Part shown: positions 10,701 through 22,717 of the stretch, in pieces
How the letters are laid out: each line of letters opens with the position of its first letter
How positions within the stretch are numbered: the first letter of the stretch is position 1
Source of the DNA: Whitmania pigra
Lineage: Eukaryota; Annelida; Clitellata; Hirudinida; Haemopidae
NCBI GenBank assembly: GCA_021613335.1
Contig: JAJTWR010000153.1
Span: 1-64,000 of the forward strand
Reading direction: 5' to 3'
DNA: 64,000 nucleotides
Translations under genes and position numbers: made by a program
The notes under the pieces: model-generated
The model's input: only the letters and a program-made list of their open reading frames with translations
Database searches by the model: none
What the model was told of the DNA's origin: nothing

Positions 10701-10879
10701 ACGGATGTATTCTCATAATATAAATTATTCGAATTGTATTTACTTATTACATTATTGACATCATTCCCATACAGGGCTGTTGAAAAAAGTACAAAAGCAA
10801 GAAGTACTAAAAAAATTTTTTTTTGTTGCATGCCGGTTACTGATAATTTCCGGTGCAGGATTTTATATTTGAAATACAT
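7715..10879 (-). CDS. SusC/RagA family TonB-dependent outer-membrane transporter
   Basis: The frame has 1054 codons. A likely start is the internal ATG at 10831 (MQQKKIFLVLLAFVLF), which begins a good signal peptide. A carboxypeptidase-regulatory-like domain follows (RITGKVVDEKGVPIAGVSVRLKG), then the VVVIGYG region before the plug domain, and a beta-barrel ending in NVTF. It imports glycans across the outer membrane with SusD, driven by TonB. It is the first gene of the minus-strand locus and is transcribed away from the DeoR regulator. It appears intact. Confidence 0.95.
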   Translation of the reverse strand: MYFKYKILHRKLSVTGMQQKKIFLVLLAFVLFSTALYGNDVNNVISKYNSNNLYYENTSVNKDVRITGKVVDEKGVPIAGVSVRLKGTAIGTTTNDKGEFSLMVADTNAVLVFTSVGFQEKEYALNGSVSVNVTLVSSQKELEQVVVIGYGTANKRDLTGSIVKIEGKDVANKPNTNPVASLQGKVSGLYVVNDGRPGQEPDIRIRGTVSRFQTKPLYVVDGLFNDNMSFLNPSDIESIEILKDPSSLAIFGVRGANGVIIVTTKQAKTGKIAVNFNSSYSVKKIVDKIALTDAAGFKTLFDEQRKLQGTAPFSYYDKFTGNSDWIKLISKENPFIISNNISISSGTEKNKFYMGLGYIKDEGLIKYENLEKFLLNLNDELKVSENIKVGFNINGYKANLPQMHDYSAAIIATPIVEAFNKNKGVYNKLPAEIGGPQIVNPMLIDAYKYTDISSEYRAVGSVFGEVNFLKYLTFKATYYGDLGFNNQRKYTPLIKVYGAEEDIIAPQGEYAQTEVFQKENRFTKFQQEYLLTFKKSFGDHNITASGGFTTYYNSYTETNGKVKQPATGTPIPYDERFWHIDNFFGDPASKVSGISPRNDIFGNPLPLQWEQATVSTLFRAIYNYRSKYLLNASFRRDGSSEISPKNRYQNFIAVGAAWDVTKESFMQEQKIFDLLKIKTSWGILGNQYVGIHYPFYPQLVSGQTAVFGNNLIPAYKPAYLADPKLKWETVRSVEAGVELTTLQSRLRFELNYFNKLTDNLLTIFPGVAGTSPGITNAGKITNTGIEGSVGWSDKLNNGIGYSINGNITTLNNKVGLLYKKGFSIVDGASRTKEGYPIGYFYGYEAIGIYQSYADKLASPVASSLGEYGPGDLKFKDQNGDGVIDEKDRIMIGNPTPDFIYGFSLRSNYRGFDFGIDFQGVYGNEIYREWGNGSTYAPFNYRQARLDRWTASGTSNWEPAMTGHSINLQTSTYMIEDGSYLRIRNIELGYNFNITNLSGAKIKALRIFLNAQNPKTFKRNSGFTPEFGGSAIKFGTDNGSYPVPAIYSAGLNVTF

Positions 10880-11156
10880 AACGTTAGATTTACTTTAGTT
10901 TGGCAAACTTGTTATTTAATAAACAAGCTGATTCAGGAACGAATATAGAAAAAAAATTAAAGTTTCGTAATGTTCAAAAAAAATATTTTAAAGTTTTGTT
11001 TAATTATTATTTTTCTTCGTCTAAATCCATATATTTATTATAACATTTCGTTTTATTCATATTAATTTTAGGCAACTGATTAAAAAAATTGATAGCTTAG
11101 CTACGCTAAAATTATAATAGCACAATACATTTAGCACATTATAGAAAATTGAAATA
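10880..11156. promoter_or_regulatory. Divergent AT-rich control region of the glycan locus
   Basis: This 277-bp very AT-rich spacer lies between susC (minus) and the DeoR-type regulator (plus). It must hold both promoters and probably the operator of the regulator. I did not find a convincing TAnnTTTG box on either strand. Confidence 0.5.
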
Positions 11157-14116
<2,960 letters not shown>

Positions 14117-14156
14117 GATATTTAATCGTTATTTAAATGTACTTTTTGTAAAAATA

Positions 14157-14571
14157 GAAGAAAGAATTTATTGCTGAATGCTAAGCGCCCCGATTCGCGG
14201 CCCATGGCCGAAATTACAAACCGGTTGGCCGATGTTTTGGCATCTTCATACATTGTTTGGTAATTCTTACGCCCTCTTCTGTGGCGCTTTGATAGCCAAA
14301 GGCAGGCGCGTTATCGGGCAGCGGAAGGTCGTTGTCTATTGTTTTGGGAACGTGAATATTTTGTACGGGAAATTGGTGTTCCACCAAAAATTTCGAATTC
14401 AAAATCAATATCAAGGGTAGCGGCTTTGCCTGTAAACAAATTTTTGTATCCGTCGTGCAAACCAATTACGCCGTATCCGCTTTTTATGAAAACTTTAGAT
14501 ACAGAACTGATTACGGTGTTGGTACTGGGAGCAGGGCCGCCCGCCGCAAGAATTAAAATACTCTGTTGCAT
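14157..14571 (-). pseudogene. 6-phosphofructokinase (PPi-type) remnant
   Basis: The N-terminus at 14571 reads ILILAAGGPAPSTNTVISSV and GVIGLHDGYKNL. After an internal deletion, another frame gives NIHVPKTIDNDLPLPDNAPAFGYQSATEEGV. A third frame gives YEDAKTSANRFVISAMGRESGRLAF. These are consecutive conserved blocks of phosphofructokinases with the MGR motif. At least one deletion and a frameshift are present, and the C-terminal half is missing, so it is not functional. The DNA is unusually GC-rich for its neighbourhood. Confidence 0.8.
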
Positions 14572-14637
14572 AGTTGGTTTTTATGTTATAGGGGCTCAAA
14601 AGTATATAAAAATAACATTGTGTGCAGAAAACGCTCT

Positions 14638-14671
14638 ACTAACATATTTTTTGGCAAACGGTATTGTTAGT
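14638..14671. promoter_or_regulatory. Inverted repeat ACTAACA...TGTTAGT upstream of prolyl oligopeptidase
   Basis: Seven-base perfect arms, 20 nt apart, with the right arm overlapping the -33 box of the promoter below. A repressor site is possible, but there is no independent support. Confidence 0.3.
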
Positions 14672-14694
14672 TAAAATATAAAAGGATACTTTTG
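14664..14694 (+). promoter_or_regulatory. Bacteroidetes-type promoter of prolyl oligopeptidase
   Basis: TTG at 14664-14666, a 20-nt spacer, then TACTTTTG (14687-14694) matches the Bacteroidetes -33/-7 consensus TTTG/TAnnTTTG. The start codon follows at 14720. Confidence 0.6.
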
Positions 14695-14719
14695 AGCGTA
14701 TTTGAGAATATAAAAAAAC

Positions 14720-16827
14720 ATGAAACAGTTTTTACCTCTTGTTGCGATATTCACCGTTATGGAAACGCAGGCACAGATTCAATACCCTACTACCGAAAAA
14801 CAGGCTGTAACTGACGAATATTTTGGAACTAAGGTAGAAGATCCGTACCGATGGTTGGAAGACGATCACGCCGAGGCTACCAAAAATTGGGTAACGGAAC
14901 AAAATAAAGTTACCGCTGGCTATCTTTCTAAAATTCCTTTTAGAGATCAGATTGAAGAAAAACTGCAACAACTTTGGGACTATCCCAAGTTTAGCGCTCC
15001 CTTCAAAAAAGGCGAGTGGTATTATTTTTACCAAAATACCGGCTTACAAAATCAGTCCGTATTGTACCGAACTAAAAACCTTGCCGAAACTCCGGAAGTG
15101 TTTTTAGACCCCAATACACTTAGTATGGAAGGTATTGTGGCGCTTAATGGACTTTCCTTCAGCAAGTCGGGAAAGCTTTGCGCCTACTCCCTTTCTATAG
15201 CCGGAAGCGACTGGACAGAAATTTTTGTGATGGACGTACAAACCAAAAAACTTTTAAGCGATAAAATAGAGTGGACCAAATTTTCGGAGGCTGCATGGAA
15301 AGGCGATGAAGGATTTTATTACAGCGCATACGACAAGCCTGATGAAAAATTAAAACTGAGCAAAGCCAACGAATTTCAAAAAGTATTTTTTCATAAAATA
15401 GGAACCGCGCAGGCCGGCGACCCCTTGGTGTACGAAGATAAAGAACATCCTAAGCGTTACTTTAGCTGCAACCTTACCGAAGATGAACGTTTTTTAATTT
15501 TAAACATATCTGAAGGTACCAGCGGCAGTGAAATTTGGTATCGGGATTTAAACGACCCTTCGCAAACCAACTTTAGTTTATTGGTAAAAGGTTTTGATAC
15601 CGAATCGGACGTGATTGATAACAACGGAAGCCAACTATTACTAAAAACCAACTATCAGGCATCTAACTACAGAGTGGTAATTGTAGATCCTAAAAATCCC
15701 GCACGCGAAACTTGGAAAACCATTGTACCCGAACAAAAAGAAGCGCTAAACAGTGTGGGCACCGGGGGCGGAAATTTATTTACCGGTTATTTAAAAGATG
15801 CCTCCAGCAGAATATTTCAATACGATTACGCCGGCAAGCAAATACGCGAAATTCAATTACCCGGCATAGGTACTGCCATCGGATTTGCTGCTGAAAAAAA
15901 CGATAAAGCATTTTATTATTCTTATTCATCTTTTGCCACGCCGCCTACTATTTACAAATACGATGTTGAGACCGGGAAGTCGGAGTTGTACAAAACCACT
16001 GCCATCAAAATAAAAACATCCGATATTTTAACCGAGCAGGTGTTTTTTACAGTGAAGACGGTACAAAAGTACCCATGTTTCTTACCTATAAAAAAGGATT
16101 GAAAAAAAATAGAACCAATCCTGTGTTGTTATACGGTTATGGAGGCTTTAACATACCCATAACCCCTGGTTTTAGCGTAAGCAATGCTTTTTTTGTAGAG
16201 CAGGGAGGCATTTATGCCGTGGTAAACCTTAGAGGCGGCGGTGAATATGGCGAAAAATGGCATCGGGATGGGATGCTGTTAAAAAAGCAAAATGTGTTTG
16301 ACGATTTCATTAGCGCCGCCGAATATTTAATCAAAAATAAATTTACAAATAACAGAAAAATAGCCATTCGTGGCGGAAGCAATGGCGGATTGCTGGTAGG
16401 CGCCGCCATGACGCAACGTCCCGATTTATTTAAAGTGGCCATTCCGCAAGTGGGCGTGTTGGATATGCTGCGCTATCACAAATTTACGGTAGGCTGGGGT
16501 TGGGTGGTAGAGTATGGCAGCGCCGACTCTAAAGAGTATTTTCCTTACCTGTACAAATACTCGCCTTACCACAATTTAAAAAAAGGAACTTCTTATCCTG
16601 CTACAATGGTTACTACCGGCGATCATGACGACCGCGTAGTACCCGCGCACTCTTTCAAATTTGCTGCAAGGTTGCAAGAGTATCATCAAGGCGCCAATCC
16701 GGTATTGATACGCGTAGAAACCAATGCAGGCCACGGCGCCGGAAAACCTACCAATAAGATAATTAAAGAAGCGGCCGACATTTGGGCTTTTGTGATGTAC
16801 AATTTGGGAATGAAGTACAAACCTTAA
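14720..16827 (+). pseudogene. Prolyl oligopeptidase (S9A), split by a frameshift
   Basis: The first frame (14720-16102) has a signal peptide, the YPTTEKQAVTDEYFGTKVEDPYRWLED start of the family and the beta-propeller. The second frame (16075-16827) holds the alpha/beta-hydrolase domain with GGSNGGLL (nucleophile Ser), [16 protein letters not shown] (Asp) and NAGHGAGK (His). The switch falls in a run of six T at about 16040-16045: the expected reading is [13 protein letters not shown], but the sequence reads [13 protein letters not shown]. All catalytic residues are present downstream. It is either a recent frameshift or a homopolymer sequencing error. The restored length of about 700 is normal. 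Confidence 0.85.
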
Positions 16828-16867
16828 ACATAAAAGGCCTTAGCAAGTATTATTGATACTTTTTCAT

Positions 16868-16905
16868 AAAGCGATTGGGCAAAAAATCAATCGCTTTATT
16901 TATTT
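16868..16905 (+). terminator. Rho-independent terminator after prolyl oligopeptidase
   Basis: A perfect 10-bp stem AAAGCGATTG/CAATCGCTTT with a 10-nt loop, followed by ATTTATTT. It separates the oligopeptidase from the repair gene. Confidence 0.75.
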
Positions 16906-16923
16906 AAACCAATAAAAGAAATA

Positions 16924-17751
16924 TTGCTGTTTTCATCCGTCGCTTATATGAATGAAGTAAAAAGAAAAGGAGCAAGAAGTACAAAGGATATTCCAACAGA
17001 CATTTTAGCACAGCTAAACCGTGGTGAAATTGAAACTGCCAACCTTGTAGAATGGTTGGCAGTTGACCAAAAACTTTTGCTTGAAAATTTACTAAAACAG
17101 CATAAACGAACAGATTATTTAAAACCTGTCCTGTCTAAAATTGACCAATTGAAAAAGCAGACCGTAAACACGATAAACGAAGCTATCGGAACAGGGCTTT
17201 TTGAGCAAGCGGCACAAAATGACGATAAAGAATTTTTGGCAATTATGTCAAATCATACTGCCGACCTTGTTCGTTGTTGGACGACCTACGCCATCGGGAA
17301 AAACGAAAATCTGAATATAACAAAAGCTCTTAAAAAAATTCAACCCTTTTCGGCAGACACACATTTTGGAGTAAGGGAAATCAGTTGGATGGCTGTTAGG
17401 AATAAAATAATCGCGGATTTAGAAACGAGCATTGCCATTCTTGCAGAATGGACCAGCAGTGAAGATGAAAACATAAGACGGTTTGCTACGGAAGCAACCC
17501 GACCCCGTGGCGTATGGTGTGAACATATTGAACCCTTGAAACGAAATCCTGCATTGGCGTTGCCCATCTTAGAGCCGCTGAAATCCGACCCTGCAAAATA
17601 TGTACAGGACAGCGCAGGTAATTGGCTCAATGATGCAAGTAAAACGCAACCCGAATTTGTACGGAAACTTTGCCAACGCTGGGAAAAAGAAAGCGATGCA
17701 AAAGAAACAAAGTACATTATCAAAAAGGCATTGAGGACTATCAATAAGTAA
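16924..17751 (+). CDS. DNA alkylation repair protein (HEAT-like repeat family)
   Basis: The likely start is the ATG at 16948 (MNEVKRKGARSTKDIP), giving about 267 residues. The helical-repeat body ends in RRFATEATRPRGVWCEHIEPL and PILEPLKSDPAKYVQDSAGNWLNDASK, the signature of AlkC/AlkD-like DNA alkylation repair proteins. These remove alkylated bases such as 3-methyladenine without flipping. It is a single gene between a terminator and an IS256 remnant, with the tail YIIKKALRTINK as in relatives. It looks intact. Confidence 0.8.
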   Translation: MLFSSVAYMNEVKRKGARSTKDIPTDILAQLNRGEIETANLVEWLAVDQKLLLENLLKQHKRTDYLKPVLSKIDQLKKQTVNTINEAIGTGLFEQAAQNDDKEFLAIMSNHTADLVRCWTTYAIGKNENLNITKALKKIQPFSADTHFGVREISWMAVRNKIIADLETSIAILAEWTSSEDENIRRFATEATRPRGVWCEHIEPLKRNPALALPILEPLKSDPAKYVQDSAGNWLNDASKTQPEFVRKLCQRWEKESDAKETKYIIKKALRTINK

Positions 17752-17827
17752 TAGACAATTATTCAAGTAGCTATACAAATTTTTATGCTTCATATAATCC
17801 CTTTTACCGCATATTAAACAAACTGAA

Positions 17828-18760
17828 ATGGCATCTTCATTAAATCATATTATCTCGGAGATACAGCGAAAAGAAAACGCAATTTCGCTGTCTGCACCCA
17901 ATATAATGACACTGTTTGCTAAAGCGTTTAAGTTAAAATCGAGTTTTAACGGATTCGGTTTTTTAATTTTAAACACAATATTAAACAACTGAAAACAGAA
18001 GATTATTTATCCGACGATTTTTTGAAGCAGTTCAAGACAGGCGAGCAGCTCAATGAGTTTTTAAGCGGTATTCAAAAACGGGCCTTTGAAAGGAATAAGC
18101 GTATCGGACATTCAGGAACAGGTAAAAGATATCTACAAATTTGACGTTTCCGCCGCCATCAGAACGGTATCCCCCGAGTCTTCCACCCAGATGCGTGGCG
18201 CATCAAATCCGTAACAGCATGCATTAGGCGGCGTGGAAGGATCGCAAAGAATTTACCCGAAATATGAAGGATATCTATGGAGCCCTCGCCCGAGAGGCCG
18301 CCGCTGCGGCCCTGAATAGTTTTAAGCAAAAATGAGATGGCAAATACGCCTATGCCATACGCTGCAGGAGAGGCAACCGGGAGCAGCTGACTGTATTTTT
18401 CGACTTTCCTGTTGAGATCCGCCAGATTATTTAGGCCGCCAACCTGATTGAAACCCTCAACGGAAAGATCAGGAAATACACCAAAAACAAGCTTTCGTTT
18501 CCAGGCGATGACGCCGTCCTGAAGTCCGTTTATCTGGCGCTCAGGGAGGCATCAAAAAAAAATGGACAATGCCTATCAGAAACTGGGGCATTGTCCTGAA
18601 CCGGCTTAATTATCTTTGGCGACAGATTGAAGGTATAAATTCTACGATTATTTCACCTCGATTTTAACTTACACACTTTGCGGGATACTCCCATAAAGAA
18701 AGAATAGATATTTTTCAAGAATTTAAAAAGGTAGTTCCTTTTGAAATAAAACAGAATTAA
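17828..18760 (+). pseudogene. Small unknown gene interrupted by IS256 remnant
   Basis: A start at 17828 (MASSLNHIISEIQRKENAIS ... NIMTLFA) is open up to the left inverted repeat at 17921. Right of the element, 18680-18760 continues GYSHKERIDIFQEFKKVV and ends at 18758-18760. The two pieces look like one ~57-residue protein split by the insertion. No clear target duplication was seen, and no family was recognised. Confidence 0.4.
17921..18679 (+). mobile_element. IS256-family element, internally deleted
   Basis: It is bounded by 23-bp inverted repeats (17921-17943 and 18657-18679) with two mismatches; the inner 14 bp, AAGTTAAAATCGAG, are perfect. Inside are scrambled frames of an IS256/mutator transposase: QLKTEDYLSDDFLKQFKTGE and FLSGIQKRAFE (N-terminus), VSDIQEQVKDIYKFDVSAA (middle) and [20 protein letters not shown] with [10 protein letters not shown] (C-terminus). 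At 759 bp it is well short of a ~1.3-kb full element. The transposase is dead; only the ends could still be mobilised by an enzyme elsewhere. Confidence 0.85.
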
Positions 18761-18935
18761 GCAACCCGTGTAGGCGGCTTTTTTTATTGAACAATCAATG
18801 TTTGCAAATTATCTTTCATTCTTTTATTGGCTAAAGCCAAATCAATCATTTTAATTTTTTGCATAAGAGGCAGGTTTATTTCTTGTTTCAAATCGTCAGA
18901 ACACACCGCAAGGCAATAGATGTGATAGATTATAT

Positions 18936-19091
18936 ATACCGCCAGAACTGCGGCAAACACGGATGGCTCCCGGCGCTCATTACCGATTTTACATTCCGCA
19001 GCAATTAGGCTACGGATTGCGCGATGCAGGCTCCATACCACGCGGATCTGCGCTTATATTTGATATCGAACTATTGGAAATAAAGAAATAA
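18936..19091 (+). pseudogene. FKBP-type peptidyl-prolyl isomerase, C-terminal fragment
   Basis: One frame reads MAPGAHYRFYIPQQLGYGLR and then IPRGSALIFDIELLEIKK with a stop at 19089-19091. These are the last two strands of the FKBP fold. No N-terminus or start is visible upstream, where the IS256 region begins. A fragment left by deletion is the simplest reading. The opposite-strand frame at 18784-19041 is a shadow. Confidence 0.65.
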
Positions 19092-19244
19092 TATTTTACC
19101 CAGCGTTCATATAAAAACATTTACAACCCCTTTTTACCAGGCGGTTTTTCTTTGTAATGGAATTTTTGTAATGGAATTATGAGTTTATATTTCAAAATCC
19201 CAAAAATTGCAAATACCTTTATGTGCTTGTAACATTAAAGTTGT

Positions 19245-20336
19245 ATGGTTATCCCTATTCGTTTTTATTTGCTGCCGCTGCTTTTACTGACATTACCGGC
19301 GTGTAAAGAAAAAGCAGCCTCTATCAAACCCATTGTAAGCAGCATTACCGAGTCGGTGTACGCATCGGGCGTTGTGAAACCCGATGGCCAATATAAAGTG
19401 TATGCAAACACGGGCGGGGTTGTCAAATCTATTTTAGTAAACGAAGGAGATATCGTTAAAAAGGGGCAAATCATTGCTACGCTTTCAAACGACGCATTGA
19501 TTGCAAATAGTCGCACATCGGGCATTACAGCCAATTTCAACGATGTAAAAAACAATCAATCAAAAATTACAGAAGCCGAGCACAATGTAGAAATAGCTAA
19601 ACTAAAAATGGAAAACGATGCAATGCTTTTAGTCCGCCAGCGCAACTTATGGCAGCAAGATATTGGCACAAAAGTCGAATTAGACAACCGCATTCTTTCT
19701 GCCAAGAACAGCAAAGCCGGTTACGAAAATGCGCTATTGCAATTGCAAAATTTAAAAAAACAACTTCAATACAATGCTTCGCAATCCGCATCCAACCAAC
19801 AGGCCGCATCGGCTCTGGCAGCTGATTTAAACGTGCGCAGCAAGGTAAACGGCAAAGTATTTACCCTTATTAAAAAGCAAGGCGAAATGATAACGGCACA
19901 AACGCCGCTGGCCGTGATAGGCGATGATGCCTCTTTTTTTATAGAACTTCAAATTGACGAAAACGACATCACTAGAATACAACCTAATCTTAGGGTTTTT
20001 ATCACAATGGACAGTTACAAGGATAAAGTTTTTGAAGCTAAAATTACCAGGCTCATACCCTACATGAACGAACAAACCAGAACCTTTACAGTAGAAGCGC
20101 ATTTCGCCAAACCTCCCCCCGCTCTATATCCTAACCTTACCGCAGAGGCCAGCATTCTTATTTCTAAAAAGGACAATGCCCTGCTGATACCAACCGACTA
20201 TTTGATGAATGATAATTTTGTACAACTAAAAAATGGAAAGAGGAAAAAAGTGGTTACCGGCGTAAAAGATTACCGACAGATAGAAATCATAAGCGGTCTG
20301 GCTCCTAACGATGAAATTTTAAAACCCCAATTGTGA
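19245..20336 (+). CDS. ABC exporter periplasmic adaptor (HlyD/MacA-like lipoprotein)
   Basis: A 363-residue protein with a lipoprotein signal (LLLTLPACKEKA, Cys20). The biotinyl-lipoyl half-motif (VYANTGGVVKSILVNEGDIVKKGQ, about residues 50-75) is followed by a coiled-coil hairpin rich in Gln/Asn/Lys (about 95-190), the second lipoyl half (KVNGKVFTLIKKQGEM) and a beta-barrel domain. It links an inner-membrane ABC transporter to the outer envelope. Its stop overlaps the permease start as GTGA at 20333-20336, so these genes are translationally coupled. Confidence 0.88.
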   Translation: MVIPIRFYLLPLLLLTLPACKEKAASIKPIVSSITESVYASGVVKPDGQYKVYANTGGVVKSILVNEGDIVKKGQIIATLSNDALIANSRTSGITANFNDVKNNQSKITEAEHNVEIAKLKMENDAMLLVRQRNLWQQDIGTKVELDNRILSAKNSKAGYENALLQLQNLKKQLQYNASQSASNQQAASALAADLNVRSKVNGKVFTLIKKQGEMITAQTPLAVIGDDASFFIELQIDENDITRIQPNLRVFITMDSYKDKVFEAKITRLIPYMNEQTRTFTVEAHFAKPPPALYPNLTAEASILISKKDNALLIPTDYLMNDNFVQLKNGKRKKVVTGVKDYRQIEIISGLAPNDEILKPQL

Positions 20337-21592
20337 ATTTTAAACTACTATCAGGAATTGCAAAATCATTGCTATTAGTCCGCTGGCGGCAAACATTGGT
20401 AGCGGCCATCGGAGTTACGTTTGGCGTTACCATGTTCATCACTTTATTGGGTTTTATGAACGGACTGAACCACATGTTAGACGGATTGGTAACCAAGCGC
20501 ACGCCTCATATCAGAATATACAATGAACTTCGACCTAACCTCAGCCAGCCCATTACCCGGGTACCCGATTTTAAAAACAGTCGAAATTTTATCCGTTCCA
20601 TAAAATCTGCCAACAGTAGAGAACAAATTTACAATGCAGGGGCCATCATTCAAGCCATAAAGCAAGACAAACGCGTATTAGGCGCAGCCCCAAAAGTAAG
20701 TACGCAATTATTTATCAATGACGGAGCCATCGACATCGCAACAACGATCAACGGAGTAGACGTAGCTGCAGAAGAAAAACTTTTTTTTCTAAAAGAATAT
20801 ATAACAGCCGGACGGCCCGAAGACCTGAAAAATATACCCAATAGCGTTATATTGGGCAAAACGCTCGCCGAAAAACTTACTGCCGAAATAGGCGATGTAA
20901 TACAGGTTACAACCATCAGGGGCAATCGGTTTCCGCTAAAAGTAGTAGGCTTCTACCAGTCTGGAATTTCTCTGTTCGACAAAACCACTAGCCTTACCTC
21001 TGCGGTTACTGCGCAAAAAATATTGGGCAAATCGGCAGATTTTTACACCGATATTCAGATAAAACTATTGAACATGAAAGATGCCCCGGCCATTGCCAAA
21101 GAATATGCAAAAAAATTTGACATACAGGCCGAAGACATACAAACTGCCAACAAAGATTTTGAAACCGGATCCAGCATCCGTACCATGATTTCCTATGTAG
21201 TGGGCATTACGTTACTGATAGTAGCAGGCTTTGGTATTTTCAATATTTTGAACATGATGATTTATGAAAAAATGGACAGCATTGCCATTATGAAAGCCGT
21301 CGGATTTTCGGGCAGAGACGTAAAAAAAATATTTTTATACATTGCTTTAGGTATTGGACTATTTGGCGGAAGCATTGGTTTGTTCTTTGGTTTCGGATGT
21401 TGCCTGCTGGTAGATAATTTACCTTTTAAAACTGCCGCAATAACCGCCATTACTACATTCCCGATAGATTACAATCCGGTATTTTACGTCATAGCTATTG
21501 GTTTTTCGTTATTCACCACTTATTTGGCAGGGCTACTGCCCGCCCGCAAAGCCGGCAGGGTAGATCCGGTTATTATCATTCGGGGAAAATAA
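20333..21592 (+). CDS. ABC transporter permease, FtsX/MacB family
   Basis: A 419-residue protein with a GTG start overlapping the adaptor gene. One N-terminal membrane segment (about 20-42) is followed by a large periplasmic domain (about 45-275) and three membrane segments in the FtsX-type C-terminal domain (about 283-410; KAVGFSGRDVKKIFLYIALGIGLFGG). It ends LPARKAGRVDPVIIIRGK, as in MacB-like permeases. It probably acts with 19245-20336 and 21605-22279 as a mechanotransmission exporter. The substrate is unknown. Confidence 0.9.
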   Translation: MNFKLLSGIAKSLLLVRWRQTLVAAIGVTFGVTMFITLLGFMNGLNHMLDGLVTKRTPHIRIYNELRPNLSQPITRVPDFKNSRNFIRSIKSANSREQIYNAGAIIQAIKQDKRVLGAAPKVSTQLFINDGAIDIATTINGVDVAAEEKLFFLKEYITAGRPEDLKNIPNSVILGKTLAEKLTAEIGDVIQVTTIRGNRFPLKVVGFYQSGISLFDKTTSLTSAVTAQKILGKSADFYTDIQIKLLNMKDAPAIAKEYAKKFDIQAEDIQTANKDFETGSSIRTMISYVVGITLLIVAGFGIFNILNMMIYEKMDSIAIMKAVGFSGRDVKKIFLYIALGIGLFGGSIGLFFGFGCCLLVDNLPFKTAAITAITTFPIDYNPVFYVIAIGFSLFTTYLAGLLPARKAGRVDPVIIIRGK

Positions 21593-21604
21593 TTTTTTAT
21601 AGCG

Positions 21605-22279
21605 ATGAACGATCTCGTTTTAGAAGCAAAAAACATCAACAAAATGTACCGCGACCCCGTGTACACACAGATACTTTTTGACGTTTGCTTTTCTATACAA
21701 AAAGGCGTGTTTGCTTCTATCATTGGAAAATCGGGCTGCGGAAAATCTACATTACTATATATCTTATCCACGATGGACACCGATTATGACGGCCAACTTT
21801 TGATTAACGGAGAAAGCATGAAAGAAAAGCGCGAAAGCTATCTGGCCAAAGTGCGAAACGAAAAAATAGGATTCGTATTTCAATTTCATTACCTGCTAAA
21901 CGAGTTTACCGTTCTTAAAAATGTAATGCTGCCTGCGCTAAAATTGGGCAAATACAATGAAGAAGCCATCATTTCTCGCGCTATGGAAAAATTGGATATT
22001 TTGGGTATCAAACATTTGGCATATAAAAACGCCCATTTGCTTTCAGGCGGTGAAAAACAAAGAGTGTCCATTGCGCGCGCTTTGATAAACAATCCTATGA
22101 TTATAATGGGCGACGAGCCCACCGGAAATTTAGATAAAAAAAACAGCGCGGTGGTGTTCGATATTTTTAAAGAACTTTCAGAAACATTCCATCAAACCTT
22201 GCTTATTGTAACCCACGATATGGAATTTGCAGAAAAAACCCACCGAATCATAGAAATGGAAGACGGTAGAATAAAGTAA
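21605..22279 (+). CDS. ABC transporter ATP-binding protein (LolD/MacB-like)
   Basis: A 224-residue single ATPase domain with Walker A GKSGCGKS (about residue 40), signature LLSGGEKQRVSIARAL (about 137), Walker B IIMGDEPTGNLD (about 162) and switch THDMEF. It is the last gene of the three-gene operon and starts 12 bp after the permease. It powers the permease. It is of the normal length and intact. Confidence 0.93.
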   Translation: MNDLVLEAKNINKMYRDPVYTQILFDVCFSIQKGVFASIIGKSGCGKSTLLYILSTMDTDYDGQLLINGESMKEKRESYLAKVRNEKIGFVFQFHYLLNEFTVLKNVMLPALKLGKYNEEAIISRAMEKLDILGIKHLAYKNAHLLSGGEKQRVSIARALINNPMIIMGDEPTGNLDKKNSAVVFDIFKELSETFHQTLLIVTHDMEFAEKTHRIIEMEDGRIK

Positions 22280-22489
22280 ACGCTGTTTCAAAGAAATTGC
22301 TACATTCCTCGGCTCCCGTTTTCGAATTTAGAACAAAAATTCAATATTAGCGCAAAGTTGAGTCTTTAATTTTCCAGCCGCCTTATTGCAAATACCACAT
22401 TATGCCGCGTTATTTTTTGCCTTTCGGAATAAATTGAATAATCGCAATTCCAAACAAAAAGGATATTATAGCGTCTGATAATGATCATT

Positions 22490-22717
22490 TTATTTGAAAG
22501 AATGTATTTTCTTCATTAACGTATTACGGTCGTTGCAAATACTAACCGCGCCAAAAGCAATATTATTCCTGAATAAGTAACCCAAAGAGAAACTGTTCGT
22601 TTTTTGTTTCCTTTTTGCTTTAACAATATTTTTACGAGATACGGTTTTAAAAAACAGGGACAAATTAATGACTATTGGGACAGTCAGCCCGACTAAGTAA
22701 ATCATAGTAGTATTCAT
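22490..22717 (-). CDS. Small membrane protein of unknown function
   Basis: This 75-residue frame has one hydrophobic segment at the N-terminus (IYLVGLTVPIVINLSLFF) and a basic body. The start overlaps the stop of the epimerase gene by four bases (22714-22717), which supports translation. No family was recognised. It could also be a remnant of a longer gene, since the C-terminus is unremarkable. Confidence 0.35.
   Translation of the reverse strand: MNTTMIYLVGLTVPIVINLSLFFKTVSRKNIVKAKRKQKTNSFSLGYLFRNNIAFGAVSICNDRNTLMKKIHSFK

Noticed and set aside
14178..14674. Plus-strand frames of 80 and 111 codons
   Set aside because: Shadows of the phosphofructokinase remnant on minus, which explains the sequence.
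18784..19041. 85-residue frame on minus
   Set aside because: It is antisense to the recognisable FKBP fragment at 18936-19091 and has no family signal.
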